A stretch of 64,000 nucleotides of DNA from contig JABDFY010000004.1 of assembly GCA_013286365.1 (NCBI GenBank), forward strand, positions 1,661 through 65,660, written 5' to 3'. This document shows positions 9,638 to 19,102 of the stretch, in pieces. The notes below the pieces were generated by a model. That model did not search any database and was not told the origin of the DNA. It worked only from the letters and a program-made list of their open reading frames with translations. How positions within the stretch are numbered: the stretch's first letter is position 1; each line of letters begins with the position of its first letter. Source of the DNA: Alphaproteobacteria bacterium (lineage in GTDB: Bacteria > Pseudomonadota > Alphaproteobacteria > UBA9219). The position numbers and the translations under genes are program-made.

Positions 9638-10056
9638 TTTTTTGTCCAAAATTTACCGCTAGCCACCTCAATTTTCATCGTTTCAATGGCGTCTTGGGTG
9701 TAGGGATCGGGGCTCAGCTTGCCCCATACCGGGCCCGGCCACGCTGGGTCGTTCTTGAACCTGGCGATCACATGGACATGAAATTGTGGCACAATGTTAC
9801 CTAAGATGCCGATATTGATTTTGTCGGGAGCATAGAGTTGTTCAAGCGCGCGCGATGCTTGCGTAACTTCTTTCATGAGCAAGATTTGATCGGCGTCGCT
9901 CAAATGGTGGATTTCGCGAACACCACTCCGTCTTGGTACTAAAACAAGCCACGGTAGGGTTTTCTGATTATTTAATCGTAACTGCGATAATCGAAGATCG
10001 CGAATTAATATACTGTCAGCTTTGAGCTGTTCGTGAAGAACAAATTGATCAGACAT
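9634..10056 (-). CDS. HIT family nucleotide-binding protein
   Basis: A 140-residue histidine-triad protein, likely acting on nucleoside phosphate conjugates. The triad is read as FHVHVIAR near residues 98-105, preceded by NIGILGNIVPQ and followed by KNDPAWPGPVWG, a pattern typical of the proteobacterial HIT branch with a DPAWPGPVW tail. The middle residue of the strict HxHxHxx motif is replaced in this branch, as the sequence reads HVHVIAR. Substrate unknown. It ends within the last codons of the DipZ gene. Upstream, on the same strand, lies a nuclease-fold gene whose stop is 27 bp away. Confidence 0.85.
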   Translation of the reverse strand: MSDQFVLHEQLKADSILIRDLRLSQLRLNNQKTLPWLVLVPRRSGVREIHHLSDADQILLMKEVTQASRALEQLYAPDKINIGILGNIVPQFHVHVIARFKNDPAWPGPVWGKLSPDPYTQDAIETMKIEVASGKFWTKN

Positions 10057-10083
10057 GGGTGCTGTTATCGTGTTGAAAGAAAC

Positions 10084-10656
10084 CTATTGCAGTGAGACTT
10101 TTTTGTGAACGGATTCTGGCGTTTGTTTGTATTCTACATAACGTGGAATGCCGTCTGTCCAGTCCTGTGCCGTCTGAAAGCGACTGGTCCAAATTCCGCG
10201 TCGGTGTAGACGTGCATCTTCTTCATCTGGTGCATAAAGTCCGTCTGAAACATCGTGATTGTCTCGTGCCCAACCTTCGTGAACGAGATAACGGGCAATA
10301 TCGGCTTGTTTGTGGTCTTTGGTACGAAAACACTGGGCGCTGAATTTTCCACCACCAATGTTGGATAATTTGCTTTTAACGTTACATTGAATCAGCCTGT
10401 TTTCCAGGTAATGATTAAGGGCGAGCCTGGCTTGCTCACCGCATGGCCAGGCGCGTTTGTTTTGCCAACACTGCTGATCGTTGGCTAAGGGATCTATCCC
10501 CCAAAGAATGATATTGTGACCGCCGAGCATCATCACGCCAGATTCTAAAACAACGACATTTCCGGACAATTTGCCCATGTCTTCAGCAAGCAATGTCTTT
10601 GCGTTAAGGCAAAGCAAGGCAATCAAAAGCTGCAATAAGAAAATATGCTTTTTCAC
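10084..10656 (-). CDS. Exported staphylococcal-nuclease-fold protein, catalytic residues missing
   Basis: About 190 residues with a signal peptide (hydrophobic LLQLLIALLCLN, cleavage after AKTLLA) and an SNase-like beta-barrel. The GTG at 10656 is preferred because GAAGG lies 5 bases upstream; a longer frame to 10686 exists. The family pattern is visible as ILWGIDPLAND, WPCGEQARLAL, ARYLVHEGWA and a terminal HRRGIW. Compared with staphylococcal nuclease, the Arg35 position reads Ile, the Asp40 position is kept, and the Glu43 position reads Ala, so nuclease activity is doubtful; a structural or binding role is possible. The protein probably acts in the periplasm. It is divergent from fumC. Confidence 0.75.
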   Translation of the reverse strand: MKKHIFLLQLLIALLCLNAKTLLAEDMGKLSGNVVVLESGVMMLGGHNIILWGIDPLANDQQCWQNKRAWPCGEQARLALNHYLENRLIQCNVKSKLSNIGGGKFSAQCFRTKDHKQADIARYLVHEGWARDNHDVSDGLYAPDEEDARLHRRGIWTSRFQTAQDWTDGIPRYVEYKQTPESVHKKVSLQ

Positions 10657-10784
10657 AGAAACCTTCCGCTTAGTCCTTGTCAACATACTGAGCTATAATG
10701 GCGAAAAAATGGTGCCGAAGACGGGAGGTAATGTTATAAAACAATATCTGGAAAAACTGAAATATTTACCTTTGAGGTCACAAA

Positions 10785-12203
10785 ATGTCACAAGCCGCCG
10801 CAAAATCTACACCTGGCATGAGAACCGAGACGGATTCTTTCGGTCCCATCGAAGTGCCGGCCGAGCATTATTGGGGCGCGCAAACTCAACGCAGTATACA
10901 GAATTTTCGTATTGGAGGTGAACGTATGCCCGTGCCGCTGGTGCGTGCGTTTGGCATACTTAAAAAGGCCGCGGCGCTAACGAATATGAAACTAAGCGTT
11001 TTGGATAAAAAATTGGGCGAGGCCATAGTCAAGGCTGCCGACGAAGTTATATCTGGGTCTCTCGATGATGAGTTTCCATTGGTCGTGTGGCAGACCGGTT
11101 CCGGCACACAAACTAATATGAATGCGAATGAGGTTATATCCAATCGCGCGATTGAAATTCTAAACGGCGCCAAGGGTACTAAAAAGCCTGTGCATCCCAA
11201 TGACCATGTCAATATGGGGCAAAGTTCGAACGACAGTTTCCCTACGGCCATGCATATCGCAACCGTTATGCAGATCATTGATCATCTTATTCCGGCTCTC
11301 GAGCATTTTCATACCGCTCTTCATAAAAAAGCCGAAGAATTTAAAAGTATCGTCAAGATTGGCCGCACGCATTTGCAAGACGCTGTGCCGTTAACTTTGG
11401 GCCAGGAGTTCTCTGCTTATGCCATGCAGATCAAATTATCGATTGCGCGCGCTAAAGATGTTTTGCCACGGCTTTTTCCTCTGGCCCAAGGTGGAACGGC
11501 TGTAGGAACCGGGCTCAATGCCAAAAAGGGGTTTGCTGAAGAGTTTGCCAAACAAGTTGCCGAAATTACCTGCAAATCTTTTGTCAGTGCTGAAAATAAA
11601 TTTGAGGCCATGGCTAGTCACGATGCGATGGTTGAGACGTCGGGTATGCTTAATACGATCGCAGTTAGTTTTATGAAGATTGCCAACGACGTACGTCTGA
11701 TGGCTTCTGGTCCACGTTGTGGCTTTGGCGAGATCAATCTGCCGGAAAATGAGCCGGGATCCTCTATCATGCCGGGCAAGGTTAATCCGACACAATCTGA
11801 AGCCATGACGATGGTAGCGACACAAGTGATGGGCAATCATGTTGCTGTAACTATCGCGGGATCGAACGGGCATTTTGAACTCAATGTGTTTAAGCCAGTC
11901 ATTATTTATAATGTGCTGCAATCGATCCGTCTTTTGGGGGATGTAGCGCGAAGCTTTACCGATAATTGTGCCGTTGGCATTGAGCCTAATCTTGTTCGTA
12001 TTAAACAGCTGGTCAGCGATTCGTTGATGCTTGTAACGGCACTCAATCCGCATGTCGGCTACGATAATGCCGCTAAAATAGCTAAGAAAGCCCATGCCGA
12101 AAATAAGACGTTGAAACAAGCGGCCGTTGAGCTCGGTCTTTTGTCGGCAGATGATTTTGATAAGTTCATCAGACCCGAAGATATGGTGCACCCCTTGAGA
12201 TGA
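10785..12203 (+). CDS. fumC: Class II fumarate hydratase
   Basis: Interconverts fumarate and malate in the citric acid cycle without an iron-sulfur cluster. The 472-residue length is usual. Seen in order: the N-terminal [74 protein letters not shown], the signature [13 protein letters not shown] and the closing [13 protein letters not shown]. The start has GAGG 7 bases upstream. A ribbon-helix-helix gene and an ATP-grasp-like gene follow on the same strand; fumC followed by an RHH gene is a recurrent alphaproteobacterial order, often with sspB, which here lies 50 kb away. Confidence 0.97.
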   Translation: MSQAAAKSTPGMRTETDSFGPIEVPAEHYWGAQTQRSIQNFRIGGERMPVPLVRAFGILKKAAALTNMKLSVLDKKLGEAIVKAADEVISGSLDDEFPLVVWQTGSGTQTNMNANEVISNRAIEILNGAKGTKKPVHPNDHVNMGQSSNDSFPTAMHIATVMQIIDHLIPALEHFHTALHKKAEEFKSIVKIGRTHLQDAVPLTLGQEFSAYAMQIKLSIARAKDVLPRLFPLAQGGTAVGTGLNAKKGFAEEFAKQVAEITCKSFVSAENKFEAMASHDAMVETSGMLNTIAVSFMKIANDVRLMASGPRCGFGEINLPENEPGSSIMPGKVNPTQSEAMTMVATQVMGNHVAVTIAGSNGHFELNVFKPVIIYNVLQSIRLLGDVARSFTDNCAVGIEPNLVRIKQLVSDSLMLVTALNPHVGYDNAAKIAKKAHAENKTLKQAAVELGLLSADDFDKFIRPEDMVHPLR

Positions 12204-12218
12204 CGGCGGTCGCCTGTC

Positions 12219-12431
12219 ATGCAAAAACGCTCTGTCCGCATAGCTAAACACAACACGAGCGTGTCACTGGAGCCCGAATTCTGGGATGCGTTAAAACGTA
12301 TAGCGGCTTTACAAAAACTTTCACTCAATCAGTTGATTGCTGATATTGACCTTGATCGCGGCAGCAATTTGTCGAGTGCTTTGCGGGTGTTTGTGTTGCG
12401 CGAACTTCAGCGCACGGCCAAGGGTTCATGA
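12219..12431 (+). CDS. Ribbon-helix-helix protein (RHH_4 type)
   Basis: A 70-residue protein of the ribbon-helix-helix family found next to fumC in many alphaproteobacteria. The strand is seen as KHNTSVSLEPEFWDAL, followed by a first helix (KRIAALQKL), the turn SLNQLI and a second helix (SNLSSALRVFVLRELQ). These small proteins bind DNA as dimers in better-known families; the target here is unknown. It starts 15 bp after fumC and its stop overlaps the next start in an ATGA junction, so the three genes are probably one transcript. Confidence 0.88.
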   Translation: MQKRSVRIAKHNTSVSLEPEFWDALKRIAALQKLSLNQLIADIDLDRGSNLSSALRVFVLRELQRTAKGS

Positions 12432-13246
12432 AACAACATCTATTGCTTATTACCAAGCCCGCAGACGATGAAATGGAAGATAATGCCATTCTTGTCGCTG
12501 GCCTCAAGCGCTCTATTGAGATTACGCTTTGTGCCCCTGAGCAAAGTGTTGCGCTGTTATCAGGCGCTCATATTGTCTTGTTGCGAAATATTCGGACATC
12601 ACGAATAAGCCACGCAGAACTAAAGTCTTTATTTCATGCCATCTCGGCTAGCGGCACGCCTTGTTATAATCCTGTGGCCGGTCATGAGCTTAAAGATAAA
12701 AGTTACTTGGCCCTACTCACGCGGCTTGGCTATCCGGTTATTCCGAGCATAACCGATAAAAAGGAGCTCAATTTACTCGGTCAGGCAGAACGTTATCTGC
12801 TGAAGCCGCTATGGAGCGATTCGTCACAAGGCATCCGTTCTTGTGATGCCGCTCGATTGGCGCAAGAAGACATGCAAAAGTGCGTAATCCAGCCCTATGT
12901 AACGTTTGATGCTGAAGTATCGTTCTTTTTTATCGATAATATTTTTGTTTATGCCTTGCGCTCGAAGGCGCACCGCTGGGATTTAGCACTATGGACGCCG
13001 CCAGCGGTTCTGATCGATTGGGCCCAACAGTTTGTTGCTTGGCGTAAGATGCCCTATGGTCTTCTGCGCATCGATGCGGCACAGCTGGCTAATGGACAGT
13101 TATTATTGATGGAGATTGAGGACCTGGCGCCATTTCTTTCGCTGCAGGTACTGCCACAGGATATCCGAGGTCATATTATCGAAAAATTAGCGGCGTCTCT
13201 TCTGGCGCAAGCTTCGAAATCACTTCCTCACCCGACCGCTCTCTAA
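12428..13246 (+). CDS. ATP-grasp-like protein of unknown function
   Basis: A 272-residue protein whose layout resembles an ATP-grasp enzyme such as the RimK/glutathione synthetase group: an N-terminal Rossmann-like half (residues 1-95) with ITLCAPEQS and VLLRNIRTS; a central lysine-containing strand (KDKSYLALLTRLGYPVIPS; YLLKPLWSDSSQGIRS); a pair of acidic strands (VIQPYVTFDAEVSFFFID); and a late region YGLLRIDAAQ...LLLMEIEDLAPFLS, where E and N/D metal ligands would sit. The substrate cannot be named. The family is found in alphaproteobacteria as an uncharacterised protein. It is joined to the RHH gene by an ATGA overlap and ends 1 bp before the convergent DUF1192 gene. Confidence 0.6.
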   Translation: MKQHLLLITKPADDEMEDNAILVAGLKRSIEITLCAPEQSVALLSGAHIVLLRNIRTSRISHAELKSLFHAISASGTPCYNPVAGHELKDKSYLALLTRLGYPVIPSITDKKELNLLGQAERYLLKPLWSDSSQGIRSCDAARLAQEDMQKCVIQPYVTFDAEVSFFFIDNIFVYALRSKAHRWDLALWTPPAVLIDWAQQFVAWRKMPYGLLRIDAAQLANGQLLLMEIEDLAPFLSLQVLPQDIRGHIIEKLAASLLAQASKSLPHPTAL

Positions 13247-13435
13247 CTAGGGCGTTTTGAAAAGGCCCTCAATACCACTTTTGTGGGCTTCTTTTTTGGT
13301 TATCATTGCCAGGCAGCGGTTTATTTCAGCTTCGAGTGAAGCGATATAGTCTTTCAATTCGCCAATGGACATTTGTTGAAGGTCGAGCGGCTTGAGGGCA
13401 GGGCGGGGTGGTTCGAGTTCATCGGGATTGATCAT
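13247..13435 (-). CDS. DUF1192 family small protein
   Basis: A 62-residue soluble protein of the DUF1192 family, which is largely restricted to alphaproteobacteria. The pattern is a proline-rich head (ELEPPRPALKPLDLQQMS) followed by a single coiled-coil helix (IGELKDYIASLEAEINRCLAMI) and a positively charged end (TKKEAHK). Function unknown. It faces the ATP-grasp-like gene tail-to-tail and diverges from the small exported-protein gene downstream. Confidence 0.85.
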   Translation of the reverse strand: MINPDELEPPRPALKPLDLQQMSIGELKDYIASLEAEINRCLAMITKKEAHKSGIEGLFKTP

Positions 13436-13561
13436 GGTGGCCTCATGAATTGAGCCACTATCATGTCACAGGTTATTAGGCAAAAACAACCTGGCTTGCT
13501 GCAGCTCCCTATCCTCCGGCACAATAGGCTTCTGTTGTGATTCTCTCTCATGGAGGACGCT

Positions 13562-13792
13562 ATGTCGTCAGCTCAAGCCATACTCGTTGGAGCCATACTG
13601 ATTGCCGCCAGCATCTTATTCGTCAATACGATAAGACCTGCGGAGGCGCAGCATGAAGGGCCGTATCTGCTAGCCCAAAATGGAAACACCGCCGCCAATT
13701 CGAGCGTGTTTCGTATTGATAGCAGTTCTGGTGATGTTAGTTTTTGTTTTGTGGATCGCGGGCAGCTGAGCTGCACGGGTTATGTCCATTGA
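13562..13792 (+). CDS. Small exported protein of unknown function
   Basis: A 76-residue protein starting at the ATG at 13562, chosen because GGAGG lies 5 bases ahead; an ATG 12 bases upstream lacks such a site. A hydrophobic N-terminal segment (AILVGAILIAASILFVNTI) is followed by RPAEAQHEG, so it is either secreted after AEA or held by one membrane segment. The C-terminal part has a short pattern FRIDSSSGDVSFCFVDRG typical of small alphaproteobacterial exported proteins. Its reading frame ends 12 bp before the aminopeptidase start. No function is known. Confidence 0.7.
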   Translation: MSSAQAILVGAILIAASILFVNTIRPAEAQHEGPYLLAQNGNTAANSSVFRIDSSSGDVSFCFVDRGQLSCTGYVH

Positions 13793-13803
13793 AGGCGCGC
13801 GAT

Positions 13804-15186
13804 ATGCAAGACGTTCTTTCGGCGCGACCATCAAAGCGTGACGTCCCCCTTACGCTCTTAACAGAGAAGACTTATAAGTCTTGGCTTAAGCGCCAACCGT
13901 TACGTGTAGCCAACTGGTTGGCTAGCCAGACTTTTAAGGCGAAGTCAGGTACAATGTGTCTGGTTCCCGATGCTTCAGGTCGACCGGCGCGTGTGGTCGC
14001 AGGGCTGTCGGATCCGCCTAGTCTATGGGATATCAGTGAGTTGTCTAACAGACTTCCAGCATTAGCTTATAGACTGGATTGGGAAGGATCAATTTATCTG
14101 GAAGAATGGCTGGCCTTGGGCTGGTGTTTAGGTGCTTACCGCTATACCCGCTACAAAAGTGAAACGAAGCCACAAGCCAAATTATCACTGCGCCCTGCAG
14201 CCGATCATGCCAAGATCAAGCGCTATGCCGAGGCTATCTTTCAGGCACGCGATCTCATAAATACACCTGCTGAAGATATGGGACCAGCGGATTTGGCTCA
14301 AGCGGTTAAGTCTCTGGGCAAAAAGTATCAGGCAAAGGTCGCTGAAATTGTTGGCGATAATCTTATCAAGAAAAATTATTTAGCTATTCATACCGTGGGT
14401 CGGGCGAGCTCGCGTCCTCCGCGCCTGATCGATCTGACGTGGGGCAATCCCAAACACAAGAAGATCACGCTGATCGGGAAAGGCGTATGTTTTGATACCG
14501 GAGGACTCGATTTAAAGCCATCCAGCGGTATGTATTTGATGAAGAAGGATATGGGGGGTGCTGCTTGCAGTTTGGCCGTAGCCATGATGATTATGAGTGC
14601 AAAATTACCGGTGCGCTTGCGATTATTAATTCCTGCGGTTGAGAATTCAGTATCTGGTAATGCCTATCGTCCAACAGACATCATAAAGATGCGGAATGGA
14701 TTGACGGTCGAGGTTGGTAATACGGATGCCGAAGGACGTTTGGTCCTGGCTGAGGCCTTAGCCGAGGCGGGGGACGATAAGCCCGCTATGATAATAGATT
14801 TTGCAACGCTGACAGGGGCCGCGCGTGGGGCGCTGGGTACTGATTTACCGGCTCTTTTCTGCAATAACGATGCGTTATCCGAAGCAATCCTAAAAACCGG
14901 CAAAGAGATGGAAGATGAGCTATGGCGTATGCCGCTTTATGGCGCCTACGATAGAATGTTGGACAGTAAGATTGCCGATTTGAATAGTTGTCCAAACTCA
15001 CCTTATGCGGGAGCGATCACCGCTGCGCTCTTTTTGCAACATTTTGTTCGGCAAAATCAGCCCTGGGCGCATATAGACCTGATGGCTTGGAATCTGACAA
15101 GCAAGTCTGGCCGCCCTGAAGGAGGCGAGGCTATGGCAGTCCGCGCGGTCTATCGAATGATTGAAAAACATATCCGAAGCGAATGA
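13804..15186 (+). CDS. M17 leucyl aminopeptidase family protein
   Basis: A cytoplasmic two-metal aminopeptidase of about 460 residues. The catalytic C-terminal domain shows LIGKGVCFDTGGLDLKPS with the first metal ligands, MKKDMGGAA, and the signature NTDAEGRLVLAEAL, followed by IIDFATLTGAARGALG; all metal and catalytic residues of the M17 fold appear present. The N-terminal macro-like domain is short and divergent, as in the alphaproteobacterial branch that is separate from classical PepA. The ATG at 13804 fits best, because the longer frame to 13744 would overlap the upstream gene. A MarR gene and a C40 peptidase gene follow on the same strand. Confidence 0.92.
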   Translation: MQDVLSARPSKRDVPLTLLTEKTYKSWLKRQPLRVANWLASQTFKAKSGTMCLVPDASGRPARVVAGLSDPPSLWDISELSNRLPALAYRLDWEGSIYLEEWLALGWCLGAYRYTRYKSETKPQAKLSLRPAADHAKIKRYAEAIFQARDLINTPAEDMGPADLAQAVKSLGKKYQAKVAEIVGDNLIKKNYLAIHTVGRASSRPPRLIDLTWGNPKHKKITLIGKGVCFDTGGLDLKPSSGMYLMKKDMGGAACSLAVAMMIMSAKLPVRLRLLIPAVENSVSGNAYRPTDIIKMRNGLTVEVGNTDAEGRLVLAEALAEAGDDKPAMIIDFATLTGAARGALGTDLPALFCNNDALSEAILKTGKEMEDELWRMPLYGAYDRMLDSKIADLNSCPNSPYAGAITAALFLQHFVRQNQPWAHIDLMAWNLTSKSGRPEGGEAMAVRAVYRMIEKHIRSE

Positions 15187-15384
15187 AGAAACAGCAAAAT
15201 TTTCTCTGCTTCATTCTTTAGATGAATCTTTGCCTGCCATGGCGAACGTCCACACATCAACCAAAATTATACCTAAGCATAAAGATTTGTGTTGCATAAG
15301 ATTCGCCGTCTTGCGAATCAAGATGGGCTGACACAGTATCGCAGTCTTCGTCGTTTCCTTCCTCTTTTGGTAAAGGTCTGTATC

Positions 15385-15828
15385 GTGGCTGTTCAACTAC
15401 AAACTTTGGAATTATGGCGACACGCCCTCGTAGCAAGCGTTCGTGGTGATGCCCCTGATTTATCGGCACGTCAAATGGCTCTCATGCTTTCGGTCTATCT
15501 TGCTGAAGGTCCGCACACAGTGCGCGGTCTCGCGCAGGCGTTACGGATCTCGAAGCCCGCCGTTAGCCGTGCCTTAGATAGACTGGGTGAGCTTGGCTAT
15601 GTGCGACGTGAGCGCGATGATCTTGATCGACGGAACGTCTTGGTACAGAGAACGGCAAGCGGTGGACAATTCCTTACCGATTTCGCCCGCCTTATAGGCG
15701 AAGCCAAGGACTATCTCGCGACGATCCCTGTAAGGGATATCAGTTTTGCACCCGAACAGCCTTCCAGTGGTGGCGTTGCAGGTGGCTACGGCACCACACG
15801 CCAAGACTGGGTGGCGGAAGCCAGCTAA
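15385..15828 (+). CDS. MarR family transcription regulator
   Basis: A 147-residue winged helix-turn-helix protein. The DNA-binding part runs SARQMALMLSVYLAEGPHTVRGLAQALRISKPAVSRALDRLGELGYVRRERDDLDRRNVLV, shown here in pieces: the HTH ends in SKPAVSRALDRL and the wing in RRERDDLDRRN. I place the start at the GTG at 15385, with AAAGG 8 bases upstream; the open frame extends to 15289 but that part lacks the family pattern. It sits between an M17 peptidase and an NlpC/P60 peptidase on the same strand, an arrangement that recurs in alphaproteobacteria; the target genes are unknown. Confidence 0.82.
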   Translation: MAVQLQTLELWRHALVASVRGDAPDLSARQMALMLSVYLAEGPHTVRGLAQALRISKPAVSRALDRLGELGYVRRERDDLDRRNVLVQRTASGGQFLTDFARLIGEAKDYLATIPVRDISFAPEQPSSGGVAGGYGTTRQDWVAEAS

Positions 15829-15849
15829 TTAGGCGATACAATTGCGGCC

Positions 15850-16719
15850 ATGACCAAAGCCGCTGTTAGTCCTGATCCTCGTACCCATGCGTTTCGGCCG
15901 GATTTGGCCGATATATCCTTGCGCGACACGGTTACAGCCCAGCGCTACTGTGAGCCTGTCCTGAGGCAATGTATTCGGGGCGTGGTACCATTGTTAGCAG
16001 AGCCTAACGTGAATTCTAGGCGGGTCAGCGAAATTCGCTACGGTGAATTCCTAGACCTCTTTGAAATGCGTCAGGACGGCTTCGCCTGGGTTCAAAACAG
16101 AGCCGATCGCTATGTTGGCTACATGCCTTCATCTGATACATTAAGCGAAGAAATTGGTGATCTTTCTAGTCGTATCAATGTACTGCAGACATTTGTTTAT
16201 CCTGAGCCCGATCTTAAGTCACCATCGCAAGATTGCCTGACATTGGGATCCTACACGCGACTGGGAGAGAAAGTAGGAGCCTTTTATCAACTGCTCAATG
16301 GCGGTTATGTATTTGCAAAGCACGTGGTAGCTTCTGAGCTTGCTTTGACGTCTGACTACATCTTTACGGCAGGTCGGCTCCTCAAGGTGCCCTATCTTTG
16401 GGGAGGACGAACGCCCTTAGGCATAGATTGCTCCGGCCTCGTACAACTGGCGCTCGAGATGGCGGGTATCGATTGTCCGCGCGATAGCGATCAGCAGCAA
16501 AAAGCCTTGGGACAAGAATTACCCAATCATTGGCGTGATGTGCGCTGGTTGCGAGGCGACATTGTTTTCTTTCCAGGCCATGTCGGTTTTATGACCAGCC
16601 ACGACCACATCATTCATGCCAGTGCCCATGATATGTTTATAACGGTTGAGCCCCTCGCTGATGTTGTCTTTCGTGGTGCCGAAATAATAGGAATGGGAAA
16701 GCCGTTAATTTCAACATAA
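15850..16719 (+). CDS. NlpC/P60 family peptidase with SH3-type domains
   Basis: A 289-residue C40 cysteine peptidase likely to cut peptide stems of the cell wall. The catalytic cysteine is C194 in GIDCSGLVQLALEMAGI, with the histidine in GHVGFMTSHDHIIHASA. The region 35-170 has bacterial SH3-like repeats (RRVSEIRYGEFLDLFEM; GYMPSSDTLSE). No signal peptide is evident, as in other alphaproteobacterial members of this branch. The start is 21 bp after the MarR stop, so co-transcription is likely. Substrate specificity is not known. Confidence 0.88.
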   Translation: MTKAAVSPDPRTHAFRPDLADISLRDTVTAQRYCEPVLRQCIRGVVPLLAEPNVNSRRVSEIRYGEFLDLFEMRQDGFAWVQNRADRYVGYMPSSDTLSEEIGDLSSRINVLQTFVYPEPDLKSPSQDCLTLGSYTRLGEKVGAFYQLLNGGYVFAKHVVASELALTSDYIFTAGRLLKVPYLWGGRTPLGIDCSGLVQLALEMAGIDCPRDSDQQQKALGQELPNHWRDVRWLRGDIVFFPGHVGFMTSHDHIIHASAHDMFITVEPLADVVFRGAEIIGMGKPLIST

Positions 16720-16795
16720 TGTCTAATTGACAAAAATCATATTAAGTGGCTAGGTTTCGCTATATTTTTGACAACATATTATATACGAAAAGACG

Positions 16796-17500
16796 ATGGG
16801 AACGACCCATAGGCATCAAATTTCTTGTCCAGCGCCGCACCCCATTGTGGACGCTGATGGTTTTTGCAAATTTCTCACAGAATATAGTTATGGCAGAAAA
16901 GGCGTAATATACCATCCGACTTTAGCGTTTATTTTGGCCAATACCTTCGCTCATTTGCTTGTCGCTCGGCAACAAGCCGATAAAATCACGGTTTATCAGG
17001 CTGATCGCCTCTCCCAAGGTCTTACAGCTTCAGATTCTGGGAATTATTTTATTTTGGATGAAAAGCAACCACTGACCAACAACACAATTCGTGAACAAGT
17101 TTCTGCGGGATCGGAACTTCATGTTTATGATCCTCTATGTCAGGTTATTACAAGTAGCCTCACTTTTGCGGCCGGTCAGTTACATGCGAGCATTCGTCCA
17201 AAAGGTCAACAAGATCAAACATTAGTGGTATGGAATTTAAGCACCCAATGGGATGAAGGTTGGCGTACAACATTCCGCCGATTACCCCCTCAGATTACTC
17301 AAACGACAGATGCGGCCTGGATGATGCGGTTTCTTTACCATGGGGAGGCAAGGGTGCTCGGGGGCCAAACCATAAAGGCTGGTACTGTCCTGGCCGGCGA
17401 TTACGCTAACATGAGCGAGAACATACTATCGGTTGCAGATCCAACTTTATATCTTGAGGTCCTAGCCTTTCGACAGATTAAGGCCTGCAACCAAGGTTAA
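16796..17500 (+). CDS. Protein of unknown function
   Basis: A 234-residue protein that I do not recognise. It has no signal peptide and no clear membrane segment. It contains a slightly hydrophobic stretch (HPTLAFILANTFAHLLVA) and alternates short strands in the second half, with SLTFAAGQLHASIRP and TLVVWNLSTQWDEGW. The start has no strong ribosome site. It ends 3 bp before the convergent yejF, and the 76-bp gap to the peptidase gene upstream is AT-rich, so it may have its own promoter. Confidence 0.6.
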   Translation: MGTTHRHQISCPAPHPIVDADGFCKFLTEYSYGRKGVIYHPTLAFILANTFAHLLVARQQADKITVYQADRLSQGLTASDSGNYFILDEKQPLTNNTIREQVSAGSELHVYDPLCQVITSSLTFAAGQLHASIRPKGQQDQTLVVWNLSTQWDEGWRTTFRRLPPQITQTTDAAWMMRFLYHGEARVLGGQTIKAGTVLAGDYANMSENILSVADPTLYLEVLAFRQIKACNQG

Positions 17501-17503
17501 ACT

Positions 17504-19102
17504 TTATATCTCTAAGTTCAACGCAGCCGACAAAAGAGCTTTAGTGTAGGCCTCTTTGGGTGATGAAAATATTGTCTCACTGGGGCCTTGTTCGACGACT
17601 TGTCCATCTTTCATCACGATAACAAAATGTGAAAGAGTGCGAATGACGCGCAGATCATGACTGATAAAGAGATAAGCTAGTCCATGTTTGCGCTGTAGAT
17701 CGCGTAATAAATCCACAATCTGGGCCTGCACCGACATATCGAGGGCAGAAGTGGGTTCATCGAGCACGACAAATTTAGGTTGTAAAATCATGGCTCTTGC
17801 AATAGCGATGCGCTGACGTTGACCACCTGAAAATTCATGGGGGTAACGATTGCATGTCGCAGGGTCTAGGCCAACTTCCCGCAAAGCGGCAATGACGCGC
17901 TCTTCGCGCTCGGATTTAGATAACGTTTGTGCATGAATATCAAGGCCTTCAGAAACGATGTCGCTTATACTCATCCTTGGGCTTAGGCTGCCGTAGGGGT
18001 CTTGAAAAACAATCTGCATTTGGCGTCGTAAGGGACGAAGTTGTTGGCGCGACAAGCTGTCAATTGAGCGGTCCATGAACACAACCGATCCCTTGGAAGG
18101 TAAGAGACGGAGCAAAGCAAGACCGAGTGTTGTTTTGCCAGATCCAGACTCGCCTACGACACCGACAGTTTCACCCGACCGCACTCTAAGAGTTACGTCA
18201 TCAACGGCGCGAATGACATCGACAGTGCGACGTAAAACGCCTTTTTTAATAGGAAAATAAACTTTGAGATTGGCACAGCGCATAATTTCAACGGCATCCT
18301 TTGCGACCTTGAGAGCCTCACCTTTGGGCTCGGCGGCGAGCAACATTTTTGTATAGGCGTGTTGCGGCTTTGTAAAAAGTTGCGCGGTGGGTGCCTGCTC
18401 GACAATTTCACCTTGTTGCATGACGCAAACTTTCCCAGCCATTTTACGGACGATGCTAAGATCGTGCGTGATAAGCAGCAGGGCCATGCCGAGGCGTTTT
18501 TGTAAATCTTTGAGCAGGGTCAAAATTTGTGCCTGAATAGTCACATCGAGTGCTGTCGTTGGTTCGTCGGCAATAAGCAGATCGGGGTCATTGGCCAAGG
18601 CCATAGCAATCATCACGCGTTGGCGTTGACCGCCGGACAATTCATGGGGGTAGGCATTGAGGCGTTGTTCAGCATTGGGGAGAGCAACAAGGCGAAGTAA
18701 TTCTAGAGTTCGTTTGAGAGCTGCAATTTTATCCAGGTTCTTATGCAGAATAAGAACCTCGCTGACTTGCTTTTGTATCGTGTGCAATGGGTTAAGCGAT
18801 GTCATCGGTTCTTGGAACACAATTGCGATGCGATTTCCGCGTATTTTCTGCAAAACGCGGGAAGGCGCGCCACATAGTTCTTCGCCATTAAACTTGATAC
18901 TGCCGTTGGGGTGCCAGGCATTTGGGTAGGGTAGAAGCTGGAGTATGGATAGAGCAGTTACGGATTTACCGGAACCAGACTCGCCAACCAAAGCTACGGT
19001 TTCCCCGGGTTCAATCGTAAAGGAAGCCTTGCGCACGGCCTCGACGGCACCGGCGCTGTGGCCAAAGGTTACGCTCAACTCTTTGATGTCGAGTAAGCTC
19101 AC
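17504..19102 (-). CDS. yejF: Peptide ABC importer ATPase with two nucleotide-binding domains (YejF)
   Basis: A 532-residue ATPase energising import of peptides across the inner membrane. Two complete ABC modules are visible: the first with Walker A GESGSGKS, signature LSGGQRQRV and Walker [14 protein letters not shown]; the second with [18 protein letters not shown] and [12 protein letters not shown]. This fused two-ABC arrangement distinguishes YejF and related peptide/nickel importers from two separate subunits. It is the last gene of yejB-yejE-yejF, with a 4-bp overlap to yejE. Binding specificity is set by a YejA-type protein, and one is coded at 52679-54553 rather than beside this cluster. 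Confidence 0.93.
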   Translation of the reverse strand: MSLLDIKELSVTFGHSAGAVEAVRKASFTIEPGETVALVGESGSGKSVTALSILQLLPYPNAWHPNGSIKFNGEELCGAPSRVLQKIRGNRIAIVFQEPMTSLNPLHTIQKQVSEVLILHKNLDKIAALKRTLELLRLVALPNAEQRLNAYPHELSGGQRQRVMIAMALANDPDLLIADEPTTALDVTIQAQILTLLKDLQKRLGMALLLITHDLSIVRKMAGKVCVMQQGEIVEQAPTAQLFTKPQHAYTKMLLAAEPKGEALKVAKDAVEIMRCANLKVYFPIKKGVLRRTVDVIRAVDDVTLRVRSGETVGVVGESGSGKTTLGLALLRLLPSKGSVVFMDRSIDSLSRQQLRPLRRQMQIVFQDPYGSLSPRMSISDIVSEGLDIHAQTLSKSEREERVIAALREVGLDPATCNRYPHEFSGGQRQRIAIARAMILQPKFVVLDEPTSALDMSVQAQIVDLLRDLQRKHGLAYLFISHDLRVIRTLSHFVIVMKDGQVVEQGPSETIFSSPKEAYTKALLSAALNLEI

